DNA of 17,432 nt from Halanaerobiales bacterium (lineage in GTDB: Bacteria > Bacillota > Halanaerobiia > Halanaerobiales > M55B127): NCBI GenBank assembly GCA_021736965.1, contig JAIPEV010000013.1, positions 1 through 17,432 of the forward strand. The letters are read 5' to 3'. The notes below the pieces were generated by a model. That model did no database searches. It worked only from the letters and a program-made list of their open reading frames with translations, and had not been told where the DNA came from. A program made the position numbers and the translations under genes. Of the stretch, positions 8,612 through 15,376 are shown in pieces (the first letter of the stretch is position 1; each line of letters starts with the position of its first letter).

Positions 8612-8649
8612 AAAATAGGGTTAAAGATTAGATACTTTAACCCTATTTT
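8612..8649 (-). terminator. Perfect 15-bp inverted repeat between gap and pgk (possible attenuator or processing hairpin)
   Basis: Arms 8612-8626 and 8635-8649 are perfectly complementary (AAAATAGGGTTAAAG with its reverse complement) around an 8-nt loop. In the operon RNA the hairpin begins 12 nt after the gap stop and ends 24 nt before the pgk start. Only four U residues end the 3' arm before ACTC, so as a minus-strand terminator it is weak. Partial termination, or protection of the gap RNA 3' end, fits better than full termination. The plus-strand side has a longer T-run, but no plus-strand gene lies upstream. Confidence 0.6.
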
Positions 8650-8661
8650 TTATATATAAAT

Positions 8662-9675
8662 TTAAAATCCTAATTTTTTCATCTTTAATGCTAGATCATT
8701 AAGCCTTTGAGCATAGCCCCATTCATTGTCATACCAGGATAAAATCTTAACCATATTACCCTCAATAACCTTTGTATAGTTCGCATCAAATATCGATGAA
8801 TGAGAATTACCAATAATATCTCTTGATACTATAGGTTCTTCGTTATACTGTAATATATTCTTCATCTCACCTTCAGCATACTTTTTCATCATACTGTTTA
8901 TATCTTCTTCAGTAAGATCGGTCTCTAAAGTTGCAACAAGATCTACTAAAGAACCAGTTGGGGTTTGAGTTCTAACTGCCATACCATCAAGTTTACCTTC
9001 TAATTCAGGTAAAACTAATGTTGTAGCAACTGCAGCACCAGTAGTAGTAGGTACAATATTCTCAGCAGCAGCACGTCCTCGTGTGATCTTCTTCCAGTTG
9101 TAAGGTCCATCCAAAAGATTTTGTGATGAAGTATAGGAATGAATAGTAGTCATCAATCCCTTTTCAATACCAAACTCTTTATCAAGGATCTTTGCAACAG
9201 GTGCTAAACAGTTTGTTGTACAGGAAGCATTTGATACTATATTATGCTTTCCAGGGTCATAATCCTGATCATTCACACCCATTACTAAAGTAATATCTTC
9301 ATTTTTTGCAGGTGCAGATATAATAACTTTTTTAGCACCGGCTTTTAGATGTTTTTTCGCATCATTTGCATTTGTAAATAATCCTGTAGATTCATAAACA
9401 ACTTCTACGCCTAAATCCTTCCAGGGTAAATCAGCTGGATCTTTTTTATTAAGTATTTTTATCTCTTTACCATTTACAATAATTGAACTATCTGTATGAT
9501 CAATTTCTCCTTTAAAAGTACCGTGGTTTGAATCATACTTTAATAAGTAAGCTAAAACCTTTGGATCAACTAAATCATTAATTGCTACAAATTCAATTTC
9601 AGGATTATCTATTGCACCTCTTAAAGCCTTCCTTCCAATAGCACCAAAACCATTAATTCCAACCTTTACACTCAT
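8662..9675 (-). CDS. gap: Glyceraldehyde-3-phosphate dehydrogenase, NAD-type glycolytic
   Basis: The enzyme oxidises glyceraldehyde-3-phosphate to 1,3-bisphosphoglycerate. It has 337 residues. The Rossmann motif is GINGFGAIGRKALRG, and AINDL places Asp34 where NAD-preferring enzymes carry an acidic residue. The catalytic pair is Cys152 (SNASCTTNC) and His179 (TTIHSYT). The C-terminal SWYDNEWGYAQRL is canonical. Oddities: the segment after LLD (190-201, GPYNWKKITRGR) is about two residues longer than the common LPHKDLRRAR form, and the substrate loop reads RTQTPTGS instead of RVPTPTGS. There are two adjacent ATGs. The second (9675) lies 7 nt from AGGAGG and is preferred; using the first adds one Met. 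The gene follows cggR after 66 nt, as in Bacillus-type operons. Confidence 0.97.
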   Translation of the reverse strand: MSVKVGINGFGAIGRKALRGAIDNPEIEFVAINDLVDPKVLAYLLKYDSNHGTFKGEIDHTDSSIIVNGKEIKILNKKDPADLPWKDLGVEVVYESTGLFTNANDAKKHLKAGAKKVIISAPAKNEDITLVMGVNDQDYDPGKHNIVSNASCTTNCLAPVAKILDKEFGIEKGLMTTIHSYTSSQNLLDGPYNWKKITRGRAAAENIVPTTTGAAVATTLVLPELEGKLDGMAVRTQTPTGSLVDLVATLETDLTEEDINSMMKKYAEGEMKNILQYNEEPIVSRDIIGNSHSSIFDANYTKVIEGNMVKILSWYDNEWGYAQRLNDLALKMKKLGF

Positions 9676-9741
9676 CATAACTCCTCCTTATTTATTTTAT
9701 ATAATATTGACTAATTAATTAACATTTTTAACTTAGATTTA

Positions 9742-10776
9742 TTATTTATTTTCACCTCCTTTTAATTTTAATATTTCTCTTGCTGTCAGTTCATCAGTTA
9801 TTAAAACATCATGGTATTTGGGTGAAACAACAGAGATTATTGCTTTTGCTTTTTTTACTCCTCCAGCTACTGCAATTACCTTTTCAATCTCCTTTAAATT
9901 TTCCATACTTAAACCTACACTGGCAGTTGAATATACTACCTTACCATCTTGATTAAAGTAAAGTCCAAATGCCTCACCAATAGCACCCTTATCTTTTAGT
10001 TTTCTGACCTGTTTATTATCCATTCCCCTTCTAGTTGACATCATTTCTGCAGTTCCTATTCCGTGAATTAAAATATTGGTTTTAAGCAGTTGATCTAATG
10101 TTTTCTTTATAGAGGGTTCATTTGTAATCATAGCCAGGCTTTCTTTGGTTATATCATCAGGTATATGAAGAAGCTTATACTTGCCACCTATCTTCTTTGC
10201 AATCTTTGCAGCAATTGTATTTGCTTGAATCTCTACTTTTTCACCTAAACCTCCTCTACCAGGAAGGACTGTTACATTTCTTTTCTTCTCTTTAATTACC
10301 AGATTTTCTGCAATTTCTGCAAGGGTAGAACCACCTGTCACAGTTAAGATATCATCATCTTTTATTATTTCTTTTAGATATCTGGCAGTAAACCTGCCAA
10401 TTTCTTTATTGATAAGTTTAAAATCATTTTCTACAGGTACTACCATTACTTTCTTTATTCCAACTAAACTTTCTATCTTATCTTCAAGATACTTTATATC
10501 CTTTATTTCTTTAATGTAGATATCAAGTTCATTAAGAAAGTCTTGACCATTTTTGGTAATAACTGTTCCACTTTTAGTTATCTTAATATACTTTTGATCA
10601 TGGAGAAAATCAATATGTTTTCTTACACTTCTTATACTTAACTTTAATTTACTGGATAAAGATCTTCTCCCTATTGGTTGATAGTTATATACTTCTTTAA
10701 GTATATTATATCTTATCTCAGCAATATTTATCAATTCAGGGACTAACTTTTTTTGTATCTTTAATAGATAGTTCAT
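9742..10776 (-). CDS. cggR: Central glycolytic genes regulator CggR (SorC/DeoR family)
   Basis: CggR represses its own operon and is released by fructose-1,6-bisphosphate in the characterised Bacillus protein. This one has 344 residues. An N-terminal winged helix-turn-helix spans about residues 22-72 (RRSLSSKLKLSIRSVRKHID, then FLHDQKYIKITKSGTVITK). A SorC-type sugar-binding domain follows: LTVTGGSTLAEIAENL, VLPGRGGLGEKVEIQANTIA, LLHIPDD, LIHGIGTAEMM, KGAIGEAFGLYF and VIAVAGGVKKAKAI. Identification rests on these motifs plus the position directly before gap-pgk-tpiA-gpmI-eno. The ATG is preceded not by a normal ribosome site but by a run of eight G residues 5 nt upstream. A two-unit operator lies just ahead. 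Confidence 0.95.
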   Translation of the reverse strand: MNYLLKIQKKLVPELINIAEIRYNILKEVYNYQPIGRRSLSSKLKLSIRSVRKHIDFLHDQKYIKITKSGTVITKNGQDFLNELDIYIKEIKDIKYLEDKIESLVGIKKVMVVPVENDFKLINKEIGRFTARYLKEIIKDDDILTVTGGSTLAEIAENLVIKEKKRNVTVLPGRGGLGEKVEIQANTIAAKIAKKIGGKYKLLHIPDDITKESLAMITNEPSIKKTLDQLLKTNILIHGIGTAEMMSTRRGMDNKQVRKLKDKGAIGEAFGLYFNQDGKVVYSTASVGLSMENLKEIEKVIAVAGGVKKAKAIISVVSPKYHDVLITDELTAREILKLKGGENK

Positions 10777-10794
10777 TTAATCCCCCCCCAGTTT

Positions 10795-10831
10795 CGGGAT
10801 TATTTTGTCCTCGCGGAACATATTTGTCCCG
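10795..10831 (-). promoter_or_regulatory. Putative CggR operator (two tandem palindromic units)
   Basis: On the minus strand two 18-bp units lie 1 bp apart: CGGGACAAATATGTTCCG (10814-10831) and GAGGACAAAATAATCCCG (10795-10812). Each is an imperfect palindrome around a 6-nt AT core. They are related to each other as direct repeats with a 19-bp step. The reported Bacillus subtilis CggR operator is a tandem CGGGAC-N6-TGTC arrangement with similar spacing, so the match in kind and position is good. The units end 18 nt before the cggR start codon. Confidence 0.75.
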
Positions 10832-10836
10832 ATGGC

Positions 10837-10865
10837 TGTATAAATAACTCCATAGCATATATTAA
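10837..10865 (-). promoter_or_regulatory. Candidate promoter of the cggR-glycolysis operon
   Basis: Minus strand: TTAATA (10860-10865, four of six), a 17-nt spacer, and TATACA (10837-10842, four of six). The start would fall at the edge of the CggR operator, which suits repression. The match is only moderate in an AT-rich region, so other positions are possible. Confidence 0.4.
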
Positions 10866-10894
10866 ATATGAATAATCATATTCCTTTCTAGATA

Positions 10895-12223
10895 TTAATA
10901 TTTTTTTCTTCTTTTTACCGAAGAAGGTATCCCCAGTTCATTTCTATATTTTGCTATTGTTCGTCTCGATAACTTTAAGTTCTGTTTGTTTTTTAACAAC
11001 TTAGATATTTCGTTATCACTTAATGGTGATTTTTTATTTTCATCTTTAATTAATTCAATTATTATTGCTTTTATACTTATCGTTGAAATATCGTTTACAC
11101 CACCACAGAAAAAGAACTTAAAGTCAAAAATACCTCTAGGAGTTTGAATGAACTTATTATCAGTAGCCCTACTAACAGTAGATTCATGCATCTCAATCTC
11201 ATCAGCTATATCCTGCATTGTTAATGGCTTTAGATATTTAACTCCCTTATCTAAAAAGTTCTTTTGTCTATCTGCTATAGTTTTTGCTATTCTGTATACA
11301 GTCATTCTTCTTTGTTCAATGCTTTTTATTATCCAGAGAGCAGATTTAAATTTTTTCTCTAGATAGCGATAAGTATCATCTTTTTTACTTTTCTGCATTA
11401 CCTCATAGTAATATGGATTAATTCTAAGTAGTGGTGAAGCCTTATCATTTAATACAATCACATACTTATTATTTACTTTTTTTATTACTATATCCGGCAT
11501 AATATACTGTGTTTTTTTATGTTCTGTAACTAAAGAAGCTGGATTAGAAGTAAGTTTTGTGATAACTTGAAGTGCTTTTGTTAATCTCTTTTTGTTCCAT
11601 TTTGTTTCCTTTAATAATTCTTGATTCTTTTCAGTTAAAATTAAATCAAGATATTCAGCAATTAAAAATTCTGCGTCATTTGTATCTAAATCTACTTGTT
11701 CAAGTTGTGATAAATAACATTCTTTTAAGCTCCTAGCAGCAATACCAGCTGGTTCAAGTTGTTGTATTTTCTTTGTGATCTTTTCTACTAATTTAATATC
11801 TGCATCTAACTCTTTGGCAATTTGGTTTACTGACCTCGGTAAAAACCCTTTTTCATCAAGGTTACCCAATATGTACTTACCTATCTTTATTTCATCATCT
11901 GTTAAAACTTCATAGAGTTGATTTTCAAGATATTCCAAAAGATTAGGCTGGTAAGTAACCATATTTTCATAGTTAAAGTCTTCCTGATTATAGTTACTAC
12001 CATATCTATAACTTTGGTACTGGTTTTTTATTCTTTGATCAAGATGATCCTCTCTTTCTTCATACTTATCTAATAAAGGATTATCTTTCATCTCATCTTC
12101 TAAAAACTCCTTTAGTTCAATACTAGAATATTGAAGGAGTTTTATTGCCATCTGAAGTTTTGGAGTCATTACTAATTCTTGTTTCTGCTCCAGATTAACA
12201 TCTAAATTAAGAGCTAGATCCAT
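10895..12223 (-). CDS. rpoN: RNA polymerase sigma-54 factor
   Basis: Sigma-54 directs RNA polymerase to -24/-12 promoters and needs an AAA+ activator, none of which is in this window. It has 442 residues. Region I is glutamine-rich at the N-terminus (LEQKQELVMTPKLQMAIKLL, then NPLLD). A short acidic and polar linker follows, then the core-binding region. A helix-turn-helix follows (ADEIEMHESTVSRATDNKFI, then QTPRGIFDFKFFF). The RpoN box near the end is SRRTIAKYRNELGIPSS. I chose ATG at 12223, 8 nt after AGGAG; an in-frame GTG at 12232 overlaps that site. The start overlaps the whiA stop by 17 nt. No terminator is obvious before the cggR promoter, so readthrough into cggR is possible. Confidence 0.97.
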   Translation of the reverse strand: MDLALNLDVNLEQKQELVMTPKLQMAIKLLQYSSIELKEFLEDEMKDNPLLDKYEEREDHLDQRIKNQYQSYRYGSNYNQEDFNYENMVTYQPNLLEYLENQLYEVLTDDEIKIGKYILGNLDEKGFLPRSVNQIAKELDADIKLVEKITKKIQQLEPAGIAARSLKECYLSQLEQVDLDTNDAEFLIAEYLDLILTEKNQELLKETKWNKKRLTKALQVITKLTSNPASLVTEHKKTQYIMPDIVIKKVNNKYVIVLNDKASPLLRINPYYYEVMQKSKKDDTYRYLEKKFKSALWIIKSIEQRRMTVYRIAKTIADRQKNFLDKGVKYLKPLTMQDIADEIEMHESTVSRATDNKFIQTPRGIFDFKFFFCGGVNDISTISIKAIIIELIKDENKKSPLSDNEISKLLKNKQNLKLSRRTIAKYRNELGIPSSVKRRKKY

Positions 12224-13157
12224 CTTTTCCACTCCTTATCTTACTTGCAATCTTATTTAATCTTCTAATACGATTATATACACCAGATTTGCTGAGTTTT
12301 GGGTTTAATATCTCTCCTAATTCTTTTAAACTAAGATATGGATTTTCTTTTCTAAGTAAGGCAATCTCTCTTAAACTTTTTGTGATATTATCTAAACCCT
12401 TTTCTTTTTCTATTAACTTGATATCCTCTATCTGATTCATAGCAGCCTTTACTGTTTTATCTAAATTAGCTGTTTCACAGTTTACCCTTCTATTGACTTT
12501 GTTTTTAATATCTTTAAAAACTTGTGCACTTTCTAACTTTAAAAGTGAGTTGTATGAGCCCATAAGATTCAACATCGTTACAATATCATTATATTTTTTA
12601 AGATAAATTACATACTTGCCTTTATGGTCATTAAGATGAGGATCTAGATCAAATTTTTTCATAAGTTCAATTATTTCTTCGGCATGAGTTTGATGTTCAC
12701 ACCTTATTTCAAGATGGTATTCAGCTTTCGGTCTATTTACAGAACCCCCTGCTAAAAAAGCCCCTCTCAGATATGCTTTTCTAAAAATAGATCTTCTTTT
12801 AATCCAGGCTATAATCTTAAAAAGTAAGTTATGAGAACTATCTAAAATTCCTAACTTTTCTAAAAAATCATAAATACCTTTCTGAGGTCGAATAAATAGT
12901 TCGTACTTTTTTCTTTTCGTTAGATTGTTTTTTTTAACTCTTATTTCACTTTCAAATTTGTACTCTTCTTTTATATATCTATAAATTCTCCGGGCTACAT
13001 CACCATGGTAAACCCCAATCTTTACTGCAAGCTTACTATTTGAAATCAAAATAGATCCACTCATTCTAATCAAAGCAGATAGTTCTGCTTGGTGTGCTTT
13101 TTTATCTTTTAACTCTAGATGTGCCAACTCATGTTTAACATCATCTGTAAAGGACAT
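12207..13157 (-). CDS. whiA: WhiA-family DNA-binding protein
   Basis: WhiA is a conserved Gram-positive protein. It is a sporulation regulator in Streptomyces and affects division and chromosome segregation in Bacillus. It has 316 residues. The N-terminal part has the LAGLIDADG homing-endonuclease fold in degenerate form (LRGAFLAGGSVNRPKAEYHL, residues about 135-155), without catalytic acidic residues in that motif. The C-terminal helix-turn-helix reads NPYLSLKELGEILNPKLSKS, then GVYNRIRRLNKIA. The ribosome site is modest (GATGGTGAT). The gene starts 18 nt after yvcK and overlaps rpoN by 17 nt, and the rpoN ribosome site lies inside its last codons. rapZ-yvcK-whiA is the standard Firmicutes cluster. 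Confidence 0.96.
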   Translation of the reverse strand: MSFTDDVKHELAHLELKDKKAHQAELSALIRMSGSILISNSKLAVKIGVYHGDVARRIYRYIKEEYKFESEIRVKKNNLTKRKKYELFIRPQKGIYDFLEKLGILDSSHNLLFKIIAWIKRRSIFRKAYLRGAFLAGGSVNRPKAEYHLEIRCEHQTHAEEIIELMKKFDLDPHLNDHKGKYVIYLKKYNDIVTMLNLMGSYNSLLKLESAQVFKDIKNKVNRRVNCETANLDKTVKAAMNQIEDIKLIEKEKGLDNITKSLREIALLRKENPYLSLKELGEILNPKLSKSGVYNRIRRLNKIASKIRSGKDGSSS

Positions 13158-13175
13158 TAAATATCACCATCTTAT

Positions 13176-14441
13176 CTATATATCCAAAATTATTTTAGCA
13201 AGTTTATAAGGATCATGCCTAATAAAGTCTCCAGTTTGTATTAAATTAGCATCAATAACCTTAATACCTAAATTGTTTAAAATATCTCTATCATCTCTAA
13301 CAGGATAAGCTCCTTCATATGCATACTTTTTTAAAAGTTTTTTATTACTTCCATTTTTATTTATCACTATATATTCAAATAGATTTTTCCCTATATGTTG
13401 ATTTATAGCTTTCAGATGATCAGATGCACTATGATCAGTTGTTTCTCCTGGTTGTGTCATTATATTATTAATAAATACTTTTTTTGCACTACTTTTCTCT
13501 ATGGTCTCTGACATATTTTTCACTAACAAATTAGGAATTAAGCTGGTATAGAGACTTCCTGGTCCTACTAATATATATTCTGCTTCAAGAATTGCATTTT
13601 TTGTTTTTTCAGTTATTTCAACATCTCCTGGTTTTAAAAATACTTTTTTAATCTTTTTATTAAAATTTGGTATTTCTGATTCACCAATAATCTCACTGCC
13701 ATCCTCATATACAGCACCAAGATTAACCTTTTCATTTGTAGAAGGTATTACCTTACCCCTGATTGCTAAAACCTTTGAAGATTCTTCAACTGATTCTTCA
13801 AAGTCACCAAGAACCTCTGTCATAGCAGCGATAAAGAGATTGCCAAAACTATGCCCTCTAAGATCTCCTTCTTTATGGAACCTATATTGAAATAAATCTT
13901 CCATTAAGGTTTCTTTATCAGCAAGAGCAACTATACAGTTTCTAATATCACCCGGTGGTAAGATATCAAGTTCATTTCTTAATTTGCCCGAACTGCCTCC
14001 ATCATCTGCTACAGTTACTAAGGCAGTTATATTACTGGAAAATTCTTTTAATCCTCTAAGTAGGTTTGAAAGTCCAGTACCTCCACCTAATGCAACTATT
14101 TTAGGGCCTTTTTGTAGTTGATTTTTTTTAAATAATACATTTACAAAATCATCATCTTTATAGATCTCTTCATTTAACTTTTTTACAAATCTATTTCCAG
14201 CATAAGTTAAAAGAGCTAGTGATATAATAATTAAAACTATACCTATTACCATATTTGTATAATAATTTAAAGTACCACTTAAACCTGTTACTATTTCATA
14301 TATTCCTTTAATTATATAGTCAACAATATTTATCTGTAAAAGCAAAGCAATTCCGGTACTAAGTAAAAGTAAAGCTAATATACCTATTACAAACCATCTT
14401 TTAATACCAAGTCCGGGATAGAGCCATTTCCATAATTTCAT
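13176..14441 (-). CDS. yvcK: YvcK/CofD-like protein with N-terminal membrane anchor
   Basis: YvcK proteins are needed for growth on gluconeogenic carbon sources and for normal cell-wall precursor flow. The Bacillus protein binds UDP-sugars. This one has 421 residues. Two hydrophobic helices (about residues 16-38 and 61-82) precede the soluble domain, so it is probably attached to the inner membrane. The CofD-like domain begins at about residue 112: ALGGGTGLSNLLRGLK, TVADDGGSSGKLR, PPGDIRNCIVAL, GHSFGNLFIAAM, GPGSLYTSLIPNLLV and FINNIMTQPGETTDHS. The short Bacillus form lacks the membrane part, but longer forms are known in other phyla. The stop is TAG. It lies 15 nt downstream of rapZ and 18 nt upstream of whiA. 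Confidence 0.95.
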   Translation of the reverse strand: MKLWKWLYPGLGIKRWFVIGILALLLLSTGIALLLQINIVDYIIKGIYEIVTGLSGTLNYYTNMVIGIVLIIISLALLTYAGNRFVKKLNEEIYKDDDFVNVLFKKNQLQKGPKIVALGGGTGLSNLLRGLKEFSSNITALVTVADDGGSSGKLRNELDILPPGDIRNCIVALADKETLMEDLFQYRFHKEGDLRGHSFGNLFIAAMTEVLGDFEESVEESSKVLAIRGKVIPSTNEKVNLGAVYEDGSEIIGESEIPNFNKKIKKVFLKPGDVEITEKTKNAILEAEYILVGPGSLYTSLIPNLLVKNMSETIEKSSAKKVFINNIMTQPGETTDHSASDHLKAINQHIGKNLFEYIVINKNGSNKKLLKKYAYEGAYPVRDDRDILNNLGIKVIDANLIQTGDFIRHDPYKLAKIILDI

Positions 14442-14456
14442 AGAACCACTTCCGAT

Positions 14457-15308
14457 TTATTTATTTATATCTCGGTGGTTAACAGTAGCCTTATAACCCA
14501 TATCACTTAAAATATTTTTTAATTTTACAGCTGTAGTTACTGAGCGATGGTGTCCACCTGTACAACCAATTGCAATACTAAGATGACTTTTACCTTCTTT
14601 TTCATACTCAGGTACTAAAAAATTTATCAAATCAAAAAACTTATCATAAAACTTACTGGTATTTGGCCACTTTAATATATAATCTTTTACCTCTTGATCA
14701 AGCCCAGTTAACTTTTTTAATGAATCAACATAGTAAGGATTGGCTAAAAATCTAACATCAAAGACCATATCTGAATCCATTGGTATACCATATTTAAAAC
14801 CAAAAGAGATAATATTGATCGCCATACTTTGTAGATCTTCTTCATTAGATATATAATTTCTTTTAAGTCTTTCTTTTAACTCCTTAATAGATATGTCAGT
14901 TGTGTCTATGATATTATTTGCCTTTCCTCTTAGTTGTTCAAGTCTTTTTCTTTCCTTTCTTATTGCATCTAAAACTCGCCCCTCTTTTTCTAGAGGATGG
15001 CGTCTTCTTGTTTCCTTATATCTATCAACTAAAGTTCGATCAGATGTCTCTAAAAATAGAATTTCATGCTCTATCTGGTTTTCTTCCAAATAGTTTAACT
15101 TTTCAGTTAGATCATCAAAAAACTTTCCACCTCTTATATCTGAAACTACTGCAATTTTATCAAGCTCTGAATGAGAACAAAGTTCTGCAAATTTAGATAA
15201 TAAAACAGGAGGTAGGTTATCAACACAAAAGTAGCCACTATCTTCAAAATAATTTAATGCTGTCGATTTACCAGCTCCAGATATTCCTGTAATTATAATA
15301 AATTGCAT
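14457..15308 (-). CDS. rapZ: RapZ/YvcJ nucleotide-binding regulatory protein
   Basis: The family is an ATP/GTP-binding P-loop protein. In Escherichia coli it is an RNA-binding adaptor that senses glucosamine-6-phosphate; the Firmicutes role (YvcJ) is less clear. It has 283 residues. The Walker A motif GISGAGKS is at residues 8-15, followed by NYFEDSGYFCVDNLPP. The C-terminal domain shows FDVRFLANPYY, then SIAIGCTGGHHRSVT and the final NHRDI. I chose the ATG at 15308, 8 nt after AGGAG, over the in-frame GTG at 15317, which overlaps that site. It is the first gene of the rapZ-yvcK-whiA-rpoN run, with a good promoter directly upstream. Confidence 0.96.
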   Translation of the reverse strand: MQFIIITGISGAGKSTALNYFEDSGYFCVDNLPPVLLSKFAELCSHSELDKIAVVSDIRGGKFFDDLTEKLNYLEENQIEHEILFLETSDRTLVDRYKETRRRHPLEKEGRVLDAIRKERKRLEQLRGKANNIIDTTDISIKELKERLKRNYISNEEDLQSMAINIISFGFKYGIPMDSDMVFDVRFLANPYYVDSLKKLTGLDQEVKDYILKWPNTSKFYDKFFDLINFLVPEYEKEGKSHLSIAIGCTGGHHRSVTTAVKLKNILSDMGYKATVNHRDINK

Positions 15309-15334
15309 CTTATACACTCCTGTTTTCTAACCTC

Positions 15335-15363
15335 ATTTTATAATATTATTAATAGGTTGTAAA
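15335..15363 (-). promoter_or_regulatory. Sigma-A-type promoter of the rapZ-yvcK-whiA-rpoN operon
   Basis: Minus strand: TTTACA (15358-15363, five of six), a 17-nt spacer (15341-15357), and TAAAAT (15335-15340, five of six). The predicted start near 15328 leaves a 20-nt leader holding the rapZ ribosome site. No terminator is visible between the lipid kinase stop (15377) and this promoter, so upstream transcription may also read in. Confidence 0.65.
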
Positions 15364-15376
15364 ATTTACTTAAGAC

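Noticed and set aside
9676..9741. RNA-processing hairpin between cggR and gap as in Bacillus
   Set aside because: Only AT-rich sequence with short TTAATTAA-type palindromes is present; no stable stem was found.
11148..11366. Plus-strand open frame of 72 codons
   Set aside because: It lies opposite the conserved helix-turn-helix region of rpoN, with no promoter or family resemblance.
14893..15196. Two overlapping plus-strand open frames of 66 and 92 codons
   Set aside because: Both lie opposite rapZ. Hydrophobic residue content reflects the antisense of Lys/Glu-rich coding sequence, not a membrane protein.
15326..15357. Dyad AACCT...AGGTT between the lipid kinase gene and rapZ
   Set aside because: Only five outer base pairs match across a long AT loop, there is no U-tract, and it overlaps the promoter; too weak to call a terminator.
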